Source: CAVVJA01 sp963779485 (GTDB lineage Bacteria; Actinomycetota; Actinomycetes; Mycobacteriales; Jatrophihabitantaceae). From it: a stretch of 64,000 bases of DNA. The notes beneath the pieces were generated by a model. It saw only the letters and a program-made list of their open reading frames with translations. It was not told the origin of the DNA and made no database searches. The position numbers and the translations under genes were made by a program. This document shows, in pieces, positions 1-6,537 of the stretch. Where the stretch lies: contig CAVZYJ010000008.1 in NCBI GenBank assembly GCA_963779485.1, forward strand, positions 186,001 to 250,000, written 5' to 3'. Position 1 is the first letter of the stretch, and each line of letters begins with the position of its first letter.

Positions 1-318
1 GTCACGTGTCCGGACGACCATCGGCAGTTCGCGCCACAGCCGCCACGCTGCCGAGAGGTACAGGTCGACTGCCTGTCCGGCGCTGACGCCCTGTTCGGCG
101 GCACGTCGGCCGAGCTCGCGGACGGCCTCGAGTTCTCGTTTCTGTGGTCGACGCCCGGATACGGCGGCATCGGCGAGGATGGTGAGGTATTGACCGAGTA
201 GCTCGACCGGGGTGCCGGCGGCGGCCGCGGCCGCGTCGGCGACGGCGGCCAGCCAGGCTTGCTCCGGGTTGGGTTCGGCGCGTCCGCGGTGCCGCGCTGA
301 CGTCGGTCGGCTGGTCAT
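1..318 (-). CDS. Regulator with RsbRD/PucR-like N-terminal domain (partial, runs off left edge)
   Basis: The minus-strand frame is open from an ATG at 316–318 to the window edge, so only about 106 N-terminal residues are seen. A GGGGAGG ribosome site sits at 323–329. The segment is alpha-helical, with motifs such as RRAAEQGVSAGQAVDLYLSA and AWRLWRELP. I recognise these from the RsbRD-type N-terminal domain of actinobacterial PucR/CdaR-like regulators. Any DNA-binding C-terminus would be outside the window. The gene is divergent from the 534–2869 gene run, with a palindrome over its promoter, so it may control itself and that run (inference). A broken copy of the same start lies at 5901–6008. 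Domain assignment is by eye and moderate. Confidence 0.5.
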   Translation of the reverse strand, partial: MTSRPTSARHRGRAEPNPEQAWLAAVADAAAAAAGTPVELLGQYLTILADAAVSGRRPQKRELEAVRELGRRAAEQGVSAGQAVDLYLSAAWRLWRELPMVVRTRD

Positions 319-628
319 GCGACCTCCCCGTGGCGTCGGCGGGCTACTCATTTCCCGCGTCGTCCAGTACAGCCTCATTGCCGACGGTCGGCAAGGCAAC
401 CAAGCAGAGGATGACCGGCGCGGGCCCTGTCCGGCAACGGAACGGGACGGCACCGTAGAACCTGTGCGATCAATGGCCGTCCGACGGACCGATCGCCGCA
501 GATGCACCACCCGATGAAAGAGAGTTGATACAGATGAGCTTCCGGACCGGCACCCCGGCCGTGGATCCTCGCTCGCACGCCGGACAGCGGCACGTCAGCA
601 GCGAGACTGTCCACCGCGACGCGGCGCG
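132..628 (+). repeat. Direct repeat copy A (duplicated divergent promoter cassette)
   Basis: This stretch holds the regulator start, the intergenic palindrome and the first roughly 30 codons of the gene at 534. It aligns with 5887–6308 in the same orientation. Matching blocks include the ATG and Shine-Dalgarno of the minus-strand gene, the palindrome, a block around 448–473 (GTAGAACCTGTGCGATCAAT) and the plus-strand gene start. Copy B lacks roughly 146–204 of copy A. Differences are scattered, so the duplication is not recent. Confidence 0.75.
366..394 (-). promoter_or_regulatory. Promoter with palindromic operator, copy A
   Basis: A 17-bp perfect palindrome, TTGCCGACGGTCGGCAA, lies at 378–394 (8-bp arms around one base). 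On the minus strand its end forms a TTGCCG −35-like hexamer. A TGTACT −10-like hexamer (plus strand AGTACA, 366–371) follows after exactly 17 bp. This would start transcription about 40 nt before the regulator ATG at 318. A dimeric regulator binding here would block the −35 element. The same arrangement recurs at 6055–6083, with only the central palindrome base changed. Promoter function is inferred. Confidence 0.55.
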
Positions 629-887
629 GTCGGTGACTGGAGTTTTAGGTGGCCGCAATTGCCGGCCCCATCCCGGGGTGATCGCGCGGCGGAGACGGGC
701 CACGCGTGACGCGGCCGAAGGTCCTCTTCGCTGCGACGATGCGGCCACCACGGTGGCAGCGATGGTGGGTGACGACGTCACCGCCGCGGTGACGCTGAAT
801 GACCTAGGCGACGTCGCTGCCGTCATCTACGCCACCGGCAGCCGTGGCCTGTTGGTTCGCCCCGACCCGAGCTGCAATCAGCGTTAG
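534..887 (+). CDS. Hypothetical protein, first gene of the divergent run
   Basis: This 117-residue product has no family I recognise. The ATG at 534 is preferred over an upstream TTG at 525 because the paralogous start at 6223 begins at the equivalent ATG. Both proteins share an RSHA-x-QRHVSS-x-TV segment near residues 14–28, which is the best evidence that the frame is used. The C-terminal part (an alternating Val/Ala/Asp segment ending in TGSRGLLVRPDP) resembles a small globular domain. Its stop codon (885–887) overlaps the AGGAG ribosome site of the next gene at 903, suggesting coupled translation. Function unknown. Confidence 0.45.
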   Translation: MSFRTGTPAVDPRSHAGQRHVSSETVHRDAARSVTGVLGGRNCRPHPGVIARRRRATRDAAEGPLRCDDAATTVAAMVGDDVTAAVTLNDLGDVAAVIYATGSRGLLVRPDPSCNQR

Positions 888-902
888 GAGAGTGTTCGTT
901 CC

Positions 903-1277
903 ATGATTGCCTTGCTTTTCTTTGTTCTGCTGTTCGCCGGGCTGGCCGCTGCGGGCATCGCCGGCTGGTCGGTTGACAGCCGCGACTCCCGATTCAGCTT
1001 GTGGCCCTTGAACCGCGTCGCTCCCGACGACCCTCCAGAGCCCGCTGCGAGAGCCCTCGGCGCGCCAAAGCCGGCCCCCCAAGCTCGCGATTACGCGAGT
1101 CGGTCGGCGGGCCTGCCCGCGCATCGCGACACCGCGCGTCTTCGCGTAATGCGCCACGCACCTGCGGAACGAGCTGTCCGCGCTCTCCGGCTACGTGTGC
1201 GGCGTCGGCATGCGGCTGGGCATGCTGTGCCGCCGCCGCACCCACCAGCACGGGGGCGACGGGCGGCCCAGTCATGA
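903..1277 (+). CDS. Small membrane-anchored hypothetical protein
   Basis: This 124-residue product begins with one clear hydrophobic helix (about residues 2–21: IALLFFVLLFAGLAAAGIAG). An Arg/Pro/Ala-rich, low-complexity tail follows. The AGGAG at 886–890 precedes the ATG at 903. Its TGA overlaps the ATG of the next gene at 1274 as ATGA, which supports an operon. From about 1159 a different frame reads more protein-like (HLRNELSALSGYVCG and on to MRLGMLC), so a frameshift within this gene is possible and the printed C-terminus may be wrong. Function unknown. Confidence 0.4.
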   Translation: MIALLFFVLLFAGLAAAGIAGWSVDSRDSRFSLWPLNRVAPDDPPEPAARALGAPKPAPQARDYASRSAGLPAHRDTARLRVMRHAPAERAVRALRLRVRRRHAAGHAVPPPHPPARGRRAAQS

Positions 1278-1564
1278 CGACACCGCTGGCCGAGCGGCGA
1301 CGGGACTTGCACAACACGAGCATCAACTTTGATCTGGCGGTGGCCGGACGGTGCGGCTTCACGCATATCCCAAGCGGCCGAGTGTGTCAGCTTCCCTACC
1401 GACACCCGGGCCCCTGCAAGCTGCGCTACCTGGCCCTCGCTGCCACACCAACGCCCGCCGGCCTGGGGCAGAACCCAACAGACAACGCCCCGGTGACGGC
1501 GACCGAACGTCGGAGCGTCGCGACCCGAAACGCAACCCCCACACGCTGCGAGGAGCAGATATGA
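1274..1564 (+). CDS. Small Cys/His-containing protein of unknown function
   Basis: A 96-residue product starts at the ATG at 1274, which overlaps the previous stop. It ends in an ATGA overlap with the DksA-like gene at 1561. Residues about 29–50 contain a CGF-x12-C-x8-C pattern (RVCQLPYRHPGPC), resembling small actinobacterial proteins with paired Cys and a HxGPC motif that may bind metal. Tight coupling on both sides is the strongest argument that it is real. The last 45 residues look unstructured. I cannot assign a function. Confidence 0.45.
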   Translation: MTTPLAERRRDLHNTSINFDLAVAGRCGFTHIPSGRVCQLPYRHPGPCKLRYLALAATPTPAGLGQNPTDNAPVTATERRSVATRNATPTRCEEQI

Positions 1565-2013
1565 CCAACCGGACACCCACCCTGCGGATGGCCGAATCTC
1601 GCGGTGTCACTGACCATCTACCTGACCTGCGGTCAGCTCTCGAACAGCAGCGCCAATTCCGGACGGACCAACTCGACGAACTCGCCGCCGACCTCGCGGA
1701 CCCTGCGACCGCGGCTGACCTGCCAAGAATCCAGGTCGCGGCCGCGGTCAGAACGGCCGCAGCGGCCGCCCTAGCCGACATTGACGCCGCCCTGCAGCGC
1801 ATCGAGCACGGCGGCTACGGAACATGCCAGCAATGCGACGCCGCCATTCCGTTGGAACGCCTGGAAATACTGCCGATGAGCAGGCTCTGCATGCGTTGCC
1901 AACACGCCGCCGAGACCCGCCGGCCTGCAACGACACACCGAGCGGTCCAAGGCGGCGGGAACAACGCAAGCCCCGCACGTCACCCAAGCTCCGCAGTGCG
2001 TGCGGCGCCGTGA
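1561..2013 (+). CDS. TraR/DksA-type zinc-finger protein
   Basis: This 150-residue protein starts at the ATG at 1561, with GAGGAG about 7 bases upstream and an ATGA overlap with the preceding gene. Residues about 20–80 form the helical hairpin expected of the DksA family (LEQQRQFRTDQLDELAADL). A zinc-finger follows with CQQC and, 17 residues on, CMRC. The motif GGYGTCQQC is typical of short DksA/TraR proteins. Family members bind the RNA polymerase secondary channel and adjust stress transcription, often with ppGpp. This one has a 30-residue disordered C-terminal tail. Its position before hemerythrin and transaldolase genes suggests a stress or slow-growth role (inference). Confidence 0.75.
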   Translation: MTNRTPTLRMAESRGVTDHLPDLRSALEQQRQFRTDQLDELAADLADPATAADLPRIQVAAAVRTAAAAALADIDAALQRIEHGGYGTCQQCDAAIPLERLEILPMSRLCMRCQHAAETRRPATTHRAVQGGGNNASPARHPSSAVRAAP

Positions 2014-2134
2014 GCGAGGCGTCGACCCCGCGAACCGGCGCGCGACCGACCAACACACATGCCCTGAGCCGGACGCGGCGCGTCGAGCCCAGCAACCCGC
2101 CCAACACAACACCCTGAAAGGTAAGGAAGCAGAG

Positions 2135-2869
2135 ATGAACGAGCCCAGGCGAGACCTGCGTGCACCCAATCGACCGGGCGTAGCTGCCCTAACAGCGCCA
2201 ACCCTTGCTGACGAGCACGCGCTGCTGCTGCATGAGGTGTCTGCTCGAGCAGAGGTGCTGCTGCGCGAGGCTGAGGAGGGTCGATGGCCGGCCGAGCAGC
2301 TGCGCGCACTTGTCGACTACCTGCACCTGGAGGTCCTGCAGCAGGTGGTAGACGAGGAGTGGCTGCTGTTCCGCTCGGCATATCACGCCCCAGATGAGCT
2401 CGCGCGGCTGCGGCGTCAGCATCTGGAGTTGCGGCTCGCCATCGACGTGCTGGCGCAGGCGGCGGCCGGCGGAAGCACGCTCACGCCGCAGCAGTTGGCG
2501 GTTACCACCCGGGATCTGCTCGTCCGCCTGGAGAAGCACCTCGCTACTGAGGAGGTGGTGCTGGCCGTGGCCGGCGACGCGCCGCGCGCCACGACGAGCT
2601 TGGGTAGCCGTCCGCACGAGTGGTACTCGCTGACGCAAGGTCCGGTGATTGATCTGGATGCCCTCCCCGGCGCCCCCGGGTTCGACGCCGTGCTTGATCG
2701 GCTGCTGAGGATGAAGCCCGGCGAGAGGGTGGAGCTACGAGCGGGTATCGACCTTGGCCCGATGTGGCAGCGGCTGTCCAGGGTCGATCCAGGCGGCTAC
2801 GGCATTGCGCTGCTGCAGAACGGGCCTGCGCAATGGCGGATTGAGGTCAGGCGCAGGCCAGCGCGGTAA
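2135..2869 (+). CDS. Hemerythrin-like HHE domain fused to DUF2249
   Basis: This 244-residue protein starts at the ATG at 2135, with AAGGTAAGGAAG just upstream. Residues about 20–150 form a four-helix hemerythrin-like domain with spaced His and acidic residues (ADEHALLLHE, YLHLEVLQQ, DEEWLL, RRQHLEL, KHLATEE). These could bind a non-heme di-iron centre that senses or carries O2 or NO. Residues about 165–240 match DUF2249 (VIDLDALPG, LLRMKPGERVEL, ending in an IEVRRR strand). HHE–DUF2249 fusions are known in actinobacteria, usually linked to redox or nitrosative stress. The gene lies between the DksA-like gene and transaldolase on the same strand. Substrate and redox partner are not determinable. 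Confidence 0.75.
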   Translation: MNEPRRDLRAPNRPGVAALTAPTLADEHALLLHEVSARAEVLLREAEEGRWPAEQLRALVDYLHLEVLQQVVDEEWLLFRSAYHAPDELARLRRQHLELRLAIDVLAQAAAGGSTLTPQQLAVTTRDLLVRLEKHLATEEVVLAVAGDAPRATTSLGSRPHEWYSLTQGPVIDLDALPGAPGFDAVLDRLLRMKPGERVELRAGIDLGPMWQRLSRVDPGGYGIALLQNGPAQWRIEVRRRPAR

Positions 2870-2967
2870 ACCAGTTGAACCAGCTCGGCGTGCAACGGTT
2901 CGACGCGATCCGGGATCGACACCCTGATCGACGAACCGGGTGCCTACATGGGAACGGAGGACGGGTT

Positions 2968-4098
2968 ATGACCGATCGATTGGCCGCGCTGCGCGCGGCT
3001 GGGGTGTCGATCTGGCTGGACGATCTCAGTCGGGAACGGCTGACTTCCGGCAGCCTGGCCGAGCTCGTGGCGCACGATCACGTGACGGGGGTAACCACAA
3101 ACCCCACGATCTTCGCTAAGGCGATCAGCGACGGGGACACCTACGCTGCTCAGCTCACCGACCTGTCCGCTCGGGGGGTCTCGGTCGGCGAGGCGCTGCG
3201 CGCTTTGACAACGTTCGACGTGCGCTGGGCCTGTGACGTGCTGGGCCCGGTCTACGACGCGACCAACGGCGTGGACGGGCGGGTGTCCATCGAGGTGGAC
3301 CCGAGGCTGGCGCACAACACGCAGGCCACGATCGCCGAGGCCCGCGCGTTGTGGTGGGCCGTAGACCGGCCCAACATGTTCGTCAAAATTCCCGCCGCCC
3401 GGCAGGGCCTGCCCGCCATCGCCGCGTGCCTGGCCGAAGGGATGAGCATCAACGTGACGCTGATCTTCTCGCTGACCCGCTACGACCAGGTGATGGACGC
3501 GTACCTCGACGGGATGGAGCGGGCGCACCAGGCCGGCCTGCGTCTGGACCGCATCGGGTCGGTGGCGTCGTTCTTCGTCTCGCGGGTCGACTCTGAGGTC
3601 GACGCACGGCTGGACAAGCTCGGCGGCGGCGCCGCGGCCGAGCTGCGCGGGCAGGCGGCCATCGCGAACGCCCGGCTGGCCTACCAGCATTACGAAAAGG
3701 TCTTCACCTCGGCCCGGTGGGACGCGCTACGCGCGGCTGGCGCCCACCCGCAGCGCCCGCTGTGGGCATCGACGTCGACCAAGGACCCGGCCTACCCAGA
3801 CACGCGCTACGTCGTCGACCTCGTCGCGCCCGGCGTGGTCAACACCATGCCCGAACCGACACTGCGGGCAGTCGCCGACCACGGCGTCGTACCCGCAGAC
3901 TCGGTACGCCCCCACTACGGCCAGGCTCAGCACACCCTCGACCGGCTCCGAGAGCTCGGCGTCGACTACGACGACGTCGTACAGACCCTCGAAGACGACG
4001 CGGTGCGCATCTTTGATGCCAGCTGGGACCACCTCGGAGAGCGGCTCGCCAACACCCTCGGCGCACAGCCCGAGGCTACGATGCGAGGCGAGCTATGA
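2968..4098 (+). CDS. tal: Transaldolase
   Basis: This 376-residue protein is the normal length for the long actinobacterial transaldolase. It moves a dihydroxyacetone unit between sugar phosphates in the non-oxidative pentose phosphate pathway. Family motifs are GVTTNPTIFAKAI near residue 41, the Schiff-base Lys at residue 140 in NMFVKIPAA, SINVTLIFSL and PLWASTSTKDPAY. The ATG at 2968 has GGAGG at 2956–2960. A longer in-frame start at 2875 lacks the family's N-terminus and is rejected. The start of a decayed transketolase lies directly downstream, so this was probably once a tal–tkt pair. A second, housekeeping tal elsewhere is likely but not visible. Confidence 0.92.
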   Translation: MTDRLAALRAAGVSIWLDDLSRERLTSGSLAELVAHDHVTGVTTNPTIFAKAISDGDTYAAQLTDLSARGVSVGEALRALTTFDVRWACDVLGPVYDATNGVDGRVSIEVDPRLAHNTQATIAEARALWWAVDRPNMFVKIPAARQGLPAIAACLAEGMSINVTLIFSLTRYDQVMDAYLDGMERAHQAGLRLDRIGSVASFFVSRVDSEVDARLDKLGGGAAAELRGQAAIANARLAYQHYEKVFTSARWDALRAAGAHPQRPLWASTSTKDPAYPDTRYVVDLVAPGVVNTMPEPTLRAVADHGVVPADSVRPHYGQAQHTLDRLRELGVDYDDVVQTLEDDAVRIFDASWDHLGERLANTLGAQPEATMRGEL

Positions 4099-4116
4099 TC
4101 GCGGTCCACACCCGGA

Positions 4117-4292
4117 TATATCGCGGAACTGGCCGCGCAGCTGCGCATCGCCAGCATCACCGCGAGCACCTCCACCAGGTCAGGACACCCCCACATCAAG
4201 AATGTCCGCCGCCGACCTTATGGCCATGCTGCTCGCCCGGCACCTGCATCACGACCGGGCCATCTCAGGGCCCGCAACGATCACCTGATCGT
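4117..4292 (+). pseudogene. Transketolase N-terminal remnant
   Basis: Translating across frames gives the start of a transketolase: ELAAQLRIASITASTS and RSGHPH in one frame, MSAADLMAMLLARHL in the next, then RNDHLI in a third. These match the family's N-terminal run (LRxxSIxAS..GSGHPTSSMSAADL..LL..HLRYD..NDHLIxSKGH). At least two frameshifts break it within 180 bp, and the remaining roughly 600 residues are absent. It lies 18 bp after tal. This is a truncated gene, not a sequencing slip. Confidence 0.75.
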
Positions 4293-4464
4293 CAGGCCGA
4301 CTCTGATCACGGCAGCGTGCTCGACAGACTCCGTGAAGACGCATCCGCGCGTCACGACTTCTTCCCTCTTATGGACCGCATCACAAGCAGCGCAATAAGA
4401 GCAATGACATGCCAACAGTGGCCATCGACAGGCCGGGAAGAATCGGCCGGGGCGCTAAGGATCT

Positions 4465-5055
4465 GTTGCACAGACCCAACCCATGCAACTCAGGCAGCAG
4501 GCCAGCGGTCAACGGTGCCGGCGGGTGCATGTCCAACTCGGCGTGGCGGATAAGAACCGCGGCCCGAAATGGCGGGCTTGTTGTCCTCGTGATCACGGAT
4601 TACGTGGCACACGTCCTGGCACAGCCAGCACTCGATACACTTGCGGAACTCCTGGCTGCGAGCGACGTCGGCCTGTGGCATGCGGCACTCGCCGGGGCCA
4701 GGTCAGCCGGCGGCCGAAATGATCAGATCCGCTGCGCCGTGCGGTAGTCGAACACGTCGGTGACCAGATCGCGGATCACCGGGAACGTGGGAAGCAGTGT
4801 CACCGTGACCGGCCCTGGCAGCAACGCCGACAGGCGTGCCATACACATCAGCTTCGGTAGCCGTTGATCTCCGCGCTGCACGAACCGCACCTGCCCGGCT
4901 TTCAGCGCAGAGCTGGATCGCCCGCCTGAGTTGCCTGAACCAGGTGCACCGCATCCAGCAACGACCTCACCCTCCTCGACCGCCACGGCGTAGTCGACGA
5001 GGTCGCCACCCCCGGCATCACCGCGCTACAGCCGCACACACAGCCCGTAGCTCCT
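4465..5055 (-). pseudogene. Succinate dehydrogenase/fumarate reductase iron–sulfur subunit remnant
   Basis: Read on the minus strand, pieces in different frames line up along an SdhB/FrdB protein. They are RGDAGGGDLVDYAVAVEEGE, LDAVHLVQATQAGDPALR, RLPKLMCMARLSALLPG, LLPTFPVIRDLVTDV, the 4Fe-4S segment SQEFRKCIECWLCQDVCHVI, RHAELDMHP and HGLGLCN. A TAG replaces the expected Trp near the start, AGG sits where ATG would be, the 2Fe-2S CxxGxCGxC loop is lost, and there are at least three frameshifts. After HGLGLCN the similarity stops, so the C-terminal cluster ligands are gone. The pattern resembles the Rv0247c-type enzyme of mycobacteria. The gene is clearly dead. Confidence 0.85.
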
Positions 5056-5174
5056 CGGTCGCTCCCAGGCTGTCTCGCCCGTTCCCGCCCCGCGTCGGTT
5101 CGGGTGAGCCCGCCCGCACAGGACTCGGGCGAGTCCATACGTTCTGCTGGGACGGTAGGAGTCCATGAGGGCGG

Positions 5175-5534
5175 TCAGCCCCGCAGCACGTCGACGAGTA
5201 TGGCGGCCTCGCTGATGTCCGCGCGCTTCGTGGCGGTGAGCAGCGTCAGGGGGCCGTGCCTGGCCAGCTCGCGCAGATGCTCAACGGCCTCGGCACGCTC
5301 TGGTTCTTCGAGCTCAGCCCGGTAGCGACGGCCAAACTCCTCGAAACGCTCCGGATCGTGGCCGTACCACTTGCGTAACGCCGTCGACGGCGCGACCGGC
5401 TTGCACCACTCGTCGAGATGGGCCTTCTCCTTGCTCAGTCCCCGCGGCCAGATGCGGTCGACCAGCACCCGGGCGCCATCTCCCGGCGCCGGTTCGTCAT
5501 AAGCCCGGCCGATCTTCACCGCGTGCTTGCTCAC
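5175..5534 (-). CDS. DUF488 family protein
   Basis: This 119-residue intact protein has the DUF488 signature of the short YeaO-like group: RVLVDRIWPRGLSKEKA near residue 22, LRKWYGHDPERFEEF, and the C-terminal LTLLTATKRADISEA. The start is a GTG at 5534 with GAGAGGG about 10 bases upstream. No biochemical function is firmly known for the family. It lies on the minus strand between the membrane-anchor remnant and the iron–sulfur remnant of a succinate dehydrogenase operon, where the flavoprotein gene would normally be. It is the only unbroken gene in that stretch, so it is either selected for or a recent arrival. Confidence 0.85.
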   Translation of the reverse strand: MSKHAVKIGRAYDEPAPGDGARVLVDRIWPRGLSKEKAHLDEWCKPVAPSTALRKWYGHDPERFEEFGRRYRAELEEPERAEAVEHLRELARHGPLTLLTATKRADISEAAILVDVLRG

Positions 5535-5548
5535 CCTTGTGCGCCCTC

Positions 5549-5886
5549 TCAGAAGAATCGCGGATCATGGATGGTGCCCGCTCGCGACCAGTCGTACCTA
5601 GCCGTCAGCGAGGCCCAGGCGAAGTTGCCGTAGTACAGGTTGATCTTGGTAACCATAGTCCAGAATCGGTTTCGGATCGGGTCGGCGGAGAAGTGGTTGA
5701 TACGCCCACCGGTCGCGTGACGGCAGGCGTTACACGACACCGTGTGGAGCCACAGCAGGAGGACCCAGCGGCGCGAATCTGCCCTGACCCGTCCCGAAGC
5801 TGCCGTGCCCAGTCAATGGCGATGATCGCATCCAAGGTGAGGATGACGCTGAAGACCAGGGCGGCGTCGAAGAGGTACCGCCGGAT
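5549..5886 (-). pseudogene. Succinate dehydrogenase membrane-anchor remnant
   Basis: Minus-strand pieces read NIRRYLFDAALVFSVILTL, DAIIAI, then (shifted) HGSFGTGQG, then (shifted) RRWVLLLWLHTVSCNACRH, GGRINHFSADPIRNRFWTM and VTKINLYYGNFAWASLT, ending IHDPRFF. I recognise these from the transmembrane subunit that accompanies Rv0247c/Rv0248c-type succinate dehydrogenases (CH-x-CRH-x-GG, HFSxxPxRxRxWT, IxDPRFF). Two or more frameshifts and a missing transmembrane segment near the C-terminus make it non-functional. Its 5' end runs into the duplicated promoter cassette (copy B), which may have replaced the original start. Confidence 0.7.
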
Positions 5887-5900
5887 GTTCTCGTTTCTGT

Positions 5901-6008
5901 GACCGGGGTACCGGCCGCAGCCGCGGCCGGTCGGCGACGGCGGCCAGGCTCGCTCCGGCTCAGGTTGGGCGCGGCCGCGGTGACGCGCTGAACCTCTCGG
6001 CTGGTCAT
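5901..6008 (-). pseudogene. Broken N-terminal copy of the RsbRD/PucR-like regulator
   Basis: From the ATG at 6006–6008 the minus strand begins MTSR as in the intact copy at 318. It loses frame within about 15 codons, and the matching residues (RAWLAAVAD) continue in another frame. The reading joins unrelated sequence at 5900. Only the start region of the gene was duplicated or survives. Confidence 0.6.
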
Positions 6009-6054
6009 ACGACCTCCCGTGCCGTCGGCGGGCTACCCGATTCCCGCGTCGTCC

Positions 6055-6083
6055 AGTACAGCCTCATTGCCGACCGTCGGCAA
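6055..6083 (-). promoter_or_regulatory. Promoter with palindromic operator, copy B
   Basis: The palindrome TTGCCGACCGTCGGCAA (6067–6083) differs from copy A only at its centre, which is not part of the symmetric arms. The minus-strand −35 (TTGCCG) and −10 (TGTACT, plus-strand 6055–6060) keep the 17-bp spacing. Surrounding non-coding bases have drifted more, so the symmetric site appears to be under selection. It now stands upstream of the second hemerythrin-like gene. Confidence 0.55.
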
Positions 6084-6222
6084 GGCGACCGTGCAGAGGA
6101 TGACCGGCCGGCACCCTGTCCGGTCACGGACTGGGACGGCACAGTAGAACCTGTGCGATCAATCGAGTTCTGACTACCCGATCGACGCAGATGTGCCACC
6201 CGATGAAAGAAAGTGATGCAAG

Positions 6223-6537
6223 ATGAGCCTCTCGACGCCCACTCCAACCGGGCGCTCGCACGCCGAACAGCGACACGTCAGCAGCCAGACTGTCCGCCGC
6301 GCCGCGGTGCCCACCGACGACGCTGACGGCGACGGAACGCAGCGATCCGACGATCGGCTCACCAGGGTCGACGGTGCCAAGCGCATGCCGCCGGTGCCCG
6401 GAGCCCGGCGCGCCGCCGAGCCGTGGCATGCCGCAAGCACGTCAGCATCTTCTCGATCGAACTGGCTGTCCGTGATCACGCCCGACTCGCCGAGCGGCTC
6501 GCCGACCACATCAGCCAGCTACGTCAAGCCCGGCTGA
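6223..6537 (+). CDS. Hypothetical ORF, paralogous start to the gene at 534
   Basis: The ATG at 6223 lies in the duplicated cassette. Residues about 10–25 (RSHAEQRHVSSQTV) match the protein starting at 534. After about 30 residues the similarity ends and the sequence becomes Asp/Arg/Pro-rich. The last third overlaps the hemerythrin-like gene at 6423 in another frame, so this ORF may be a truncated leftover, or may originally have continued into the downstream gene through a lost frameshift. Function unknown. Confidence 0.3.
   Translation: MSLSTPTPTGRSHAEQRHVSSQTVRRAAVPTDDADGDGTQRSDDRLTRVDGAKRMPPVPGARRAAEPWHAASTSASSRSNWLSVITPDSPSGSPTTSASYVKPG

Larger units (their letters stand above)
5887..6308 (+). 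repeat. Direct repeat copy B (duplicated divergent promoter cassette)
   Basis: This is the second copy of 132–628, in the same orientation and about 5.7 kb away. The 14 bases at 5887–5900 (GTTCTCGTTTCTGT) match 132–145, and 5901 onward matches 205 onward, so about 59 bp are deleted. The intergenic core, palindrome, both start codons and the plus-strand ribosome site are kept, while the minus-strand coding part is frameshifted. Confidence 0.75.

Noticed and set aside
4490..4681. Minus-strand ORF with CIECWLCQDVC looks like a small ferredoxin
   Set aside because: The flanking frames continue as SdhB sequence on both sides, so it is part of a broken iron–sulfur subunit, not a separate gene.
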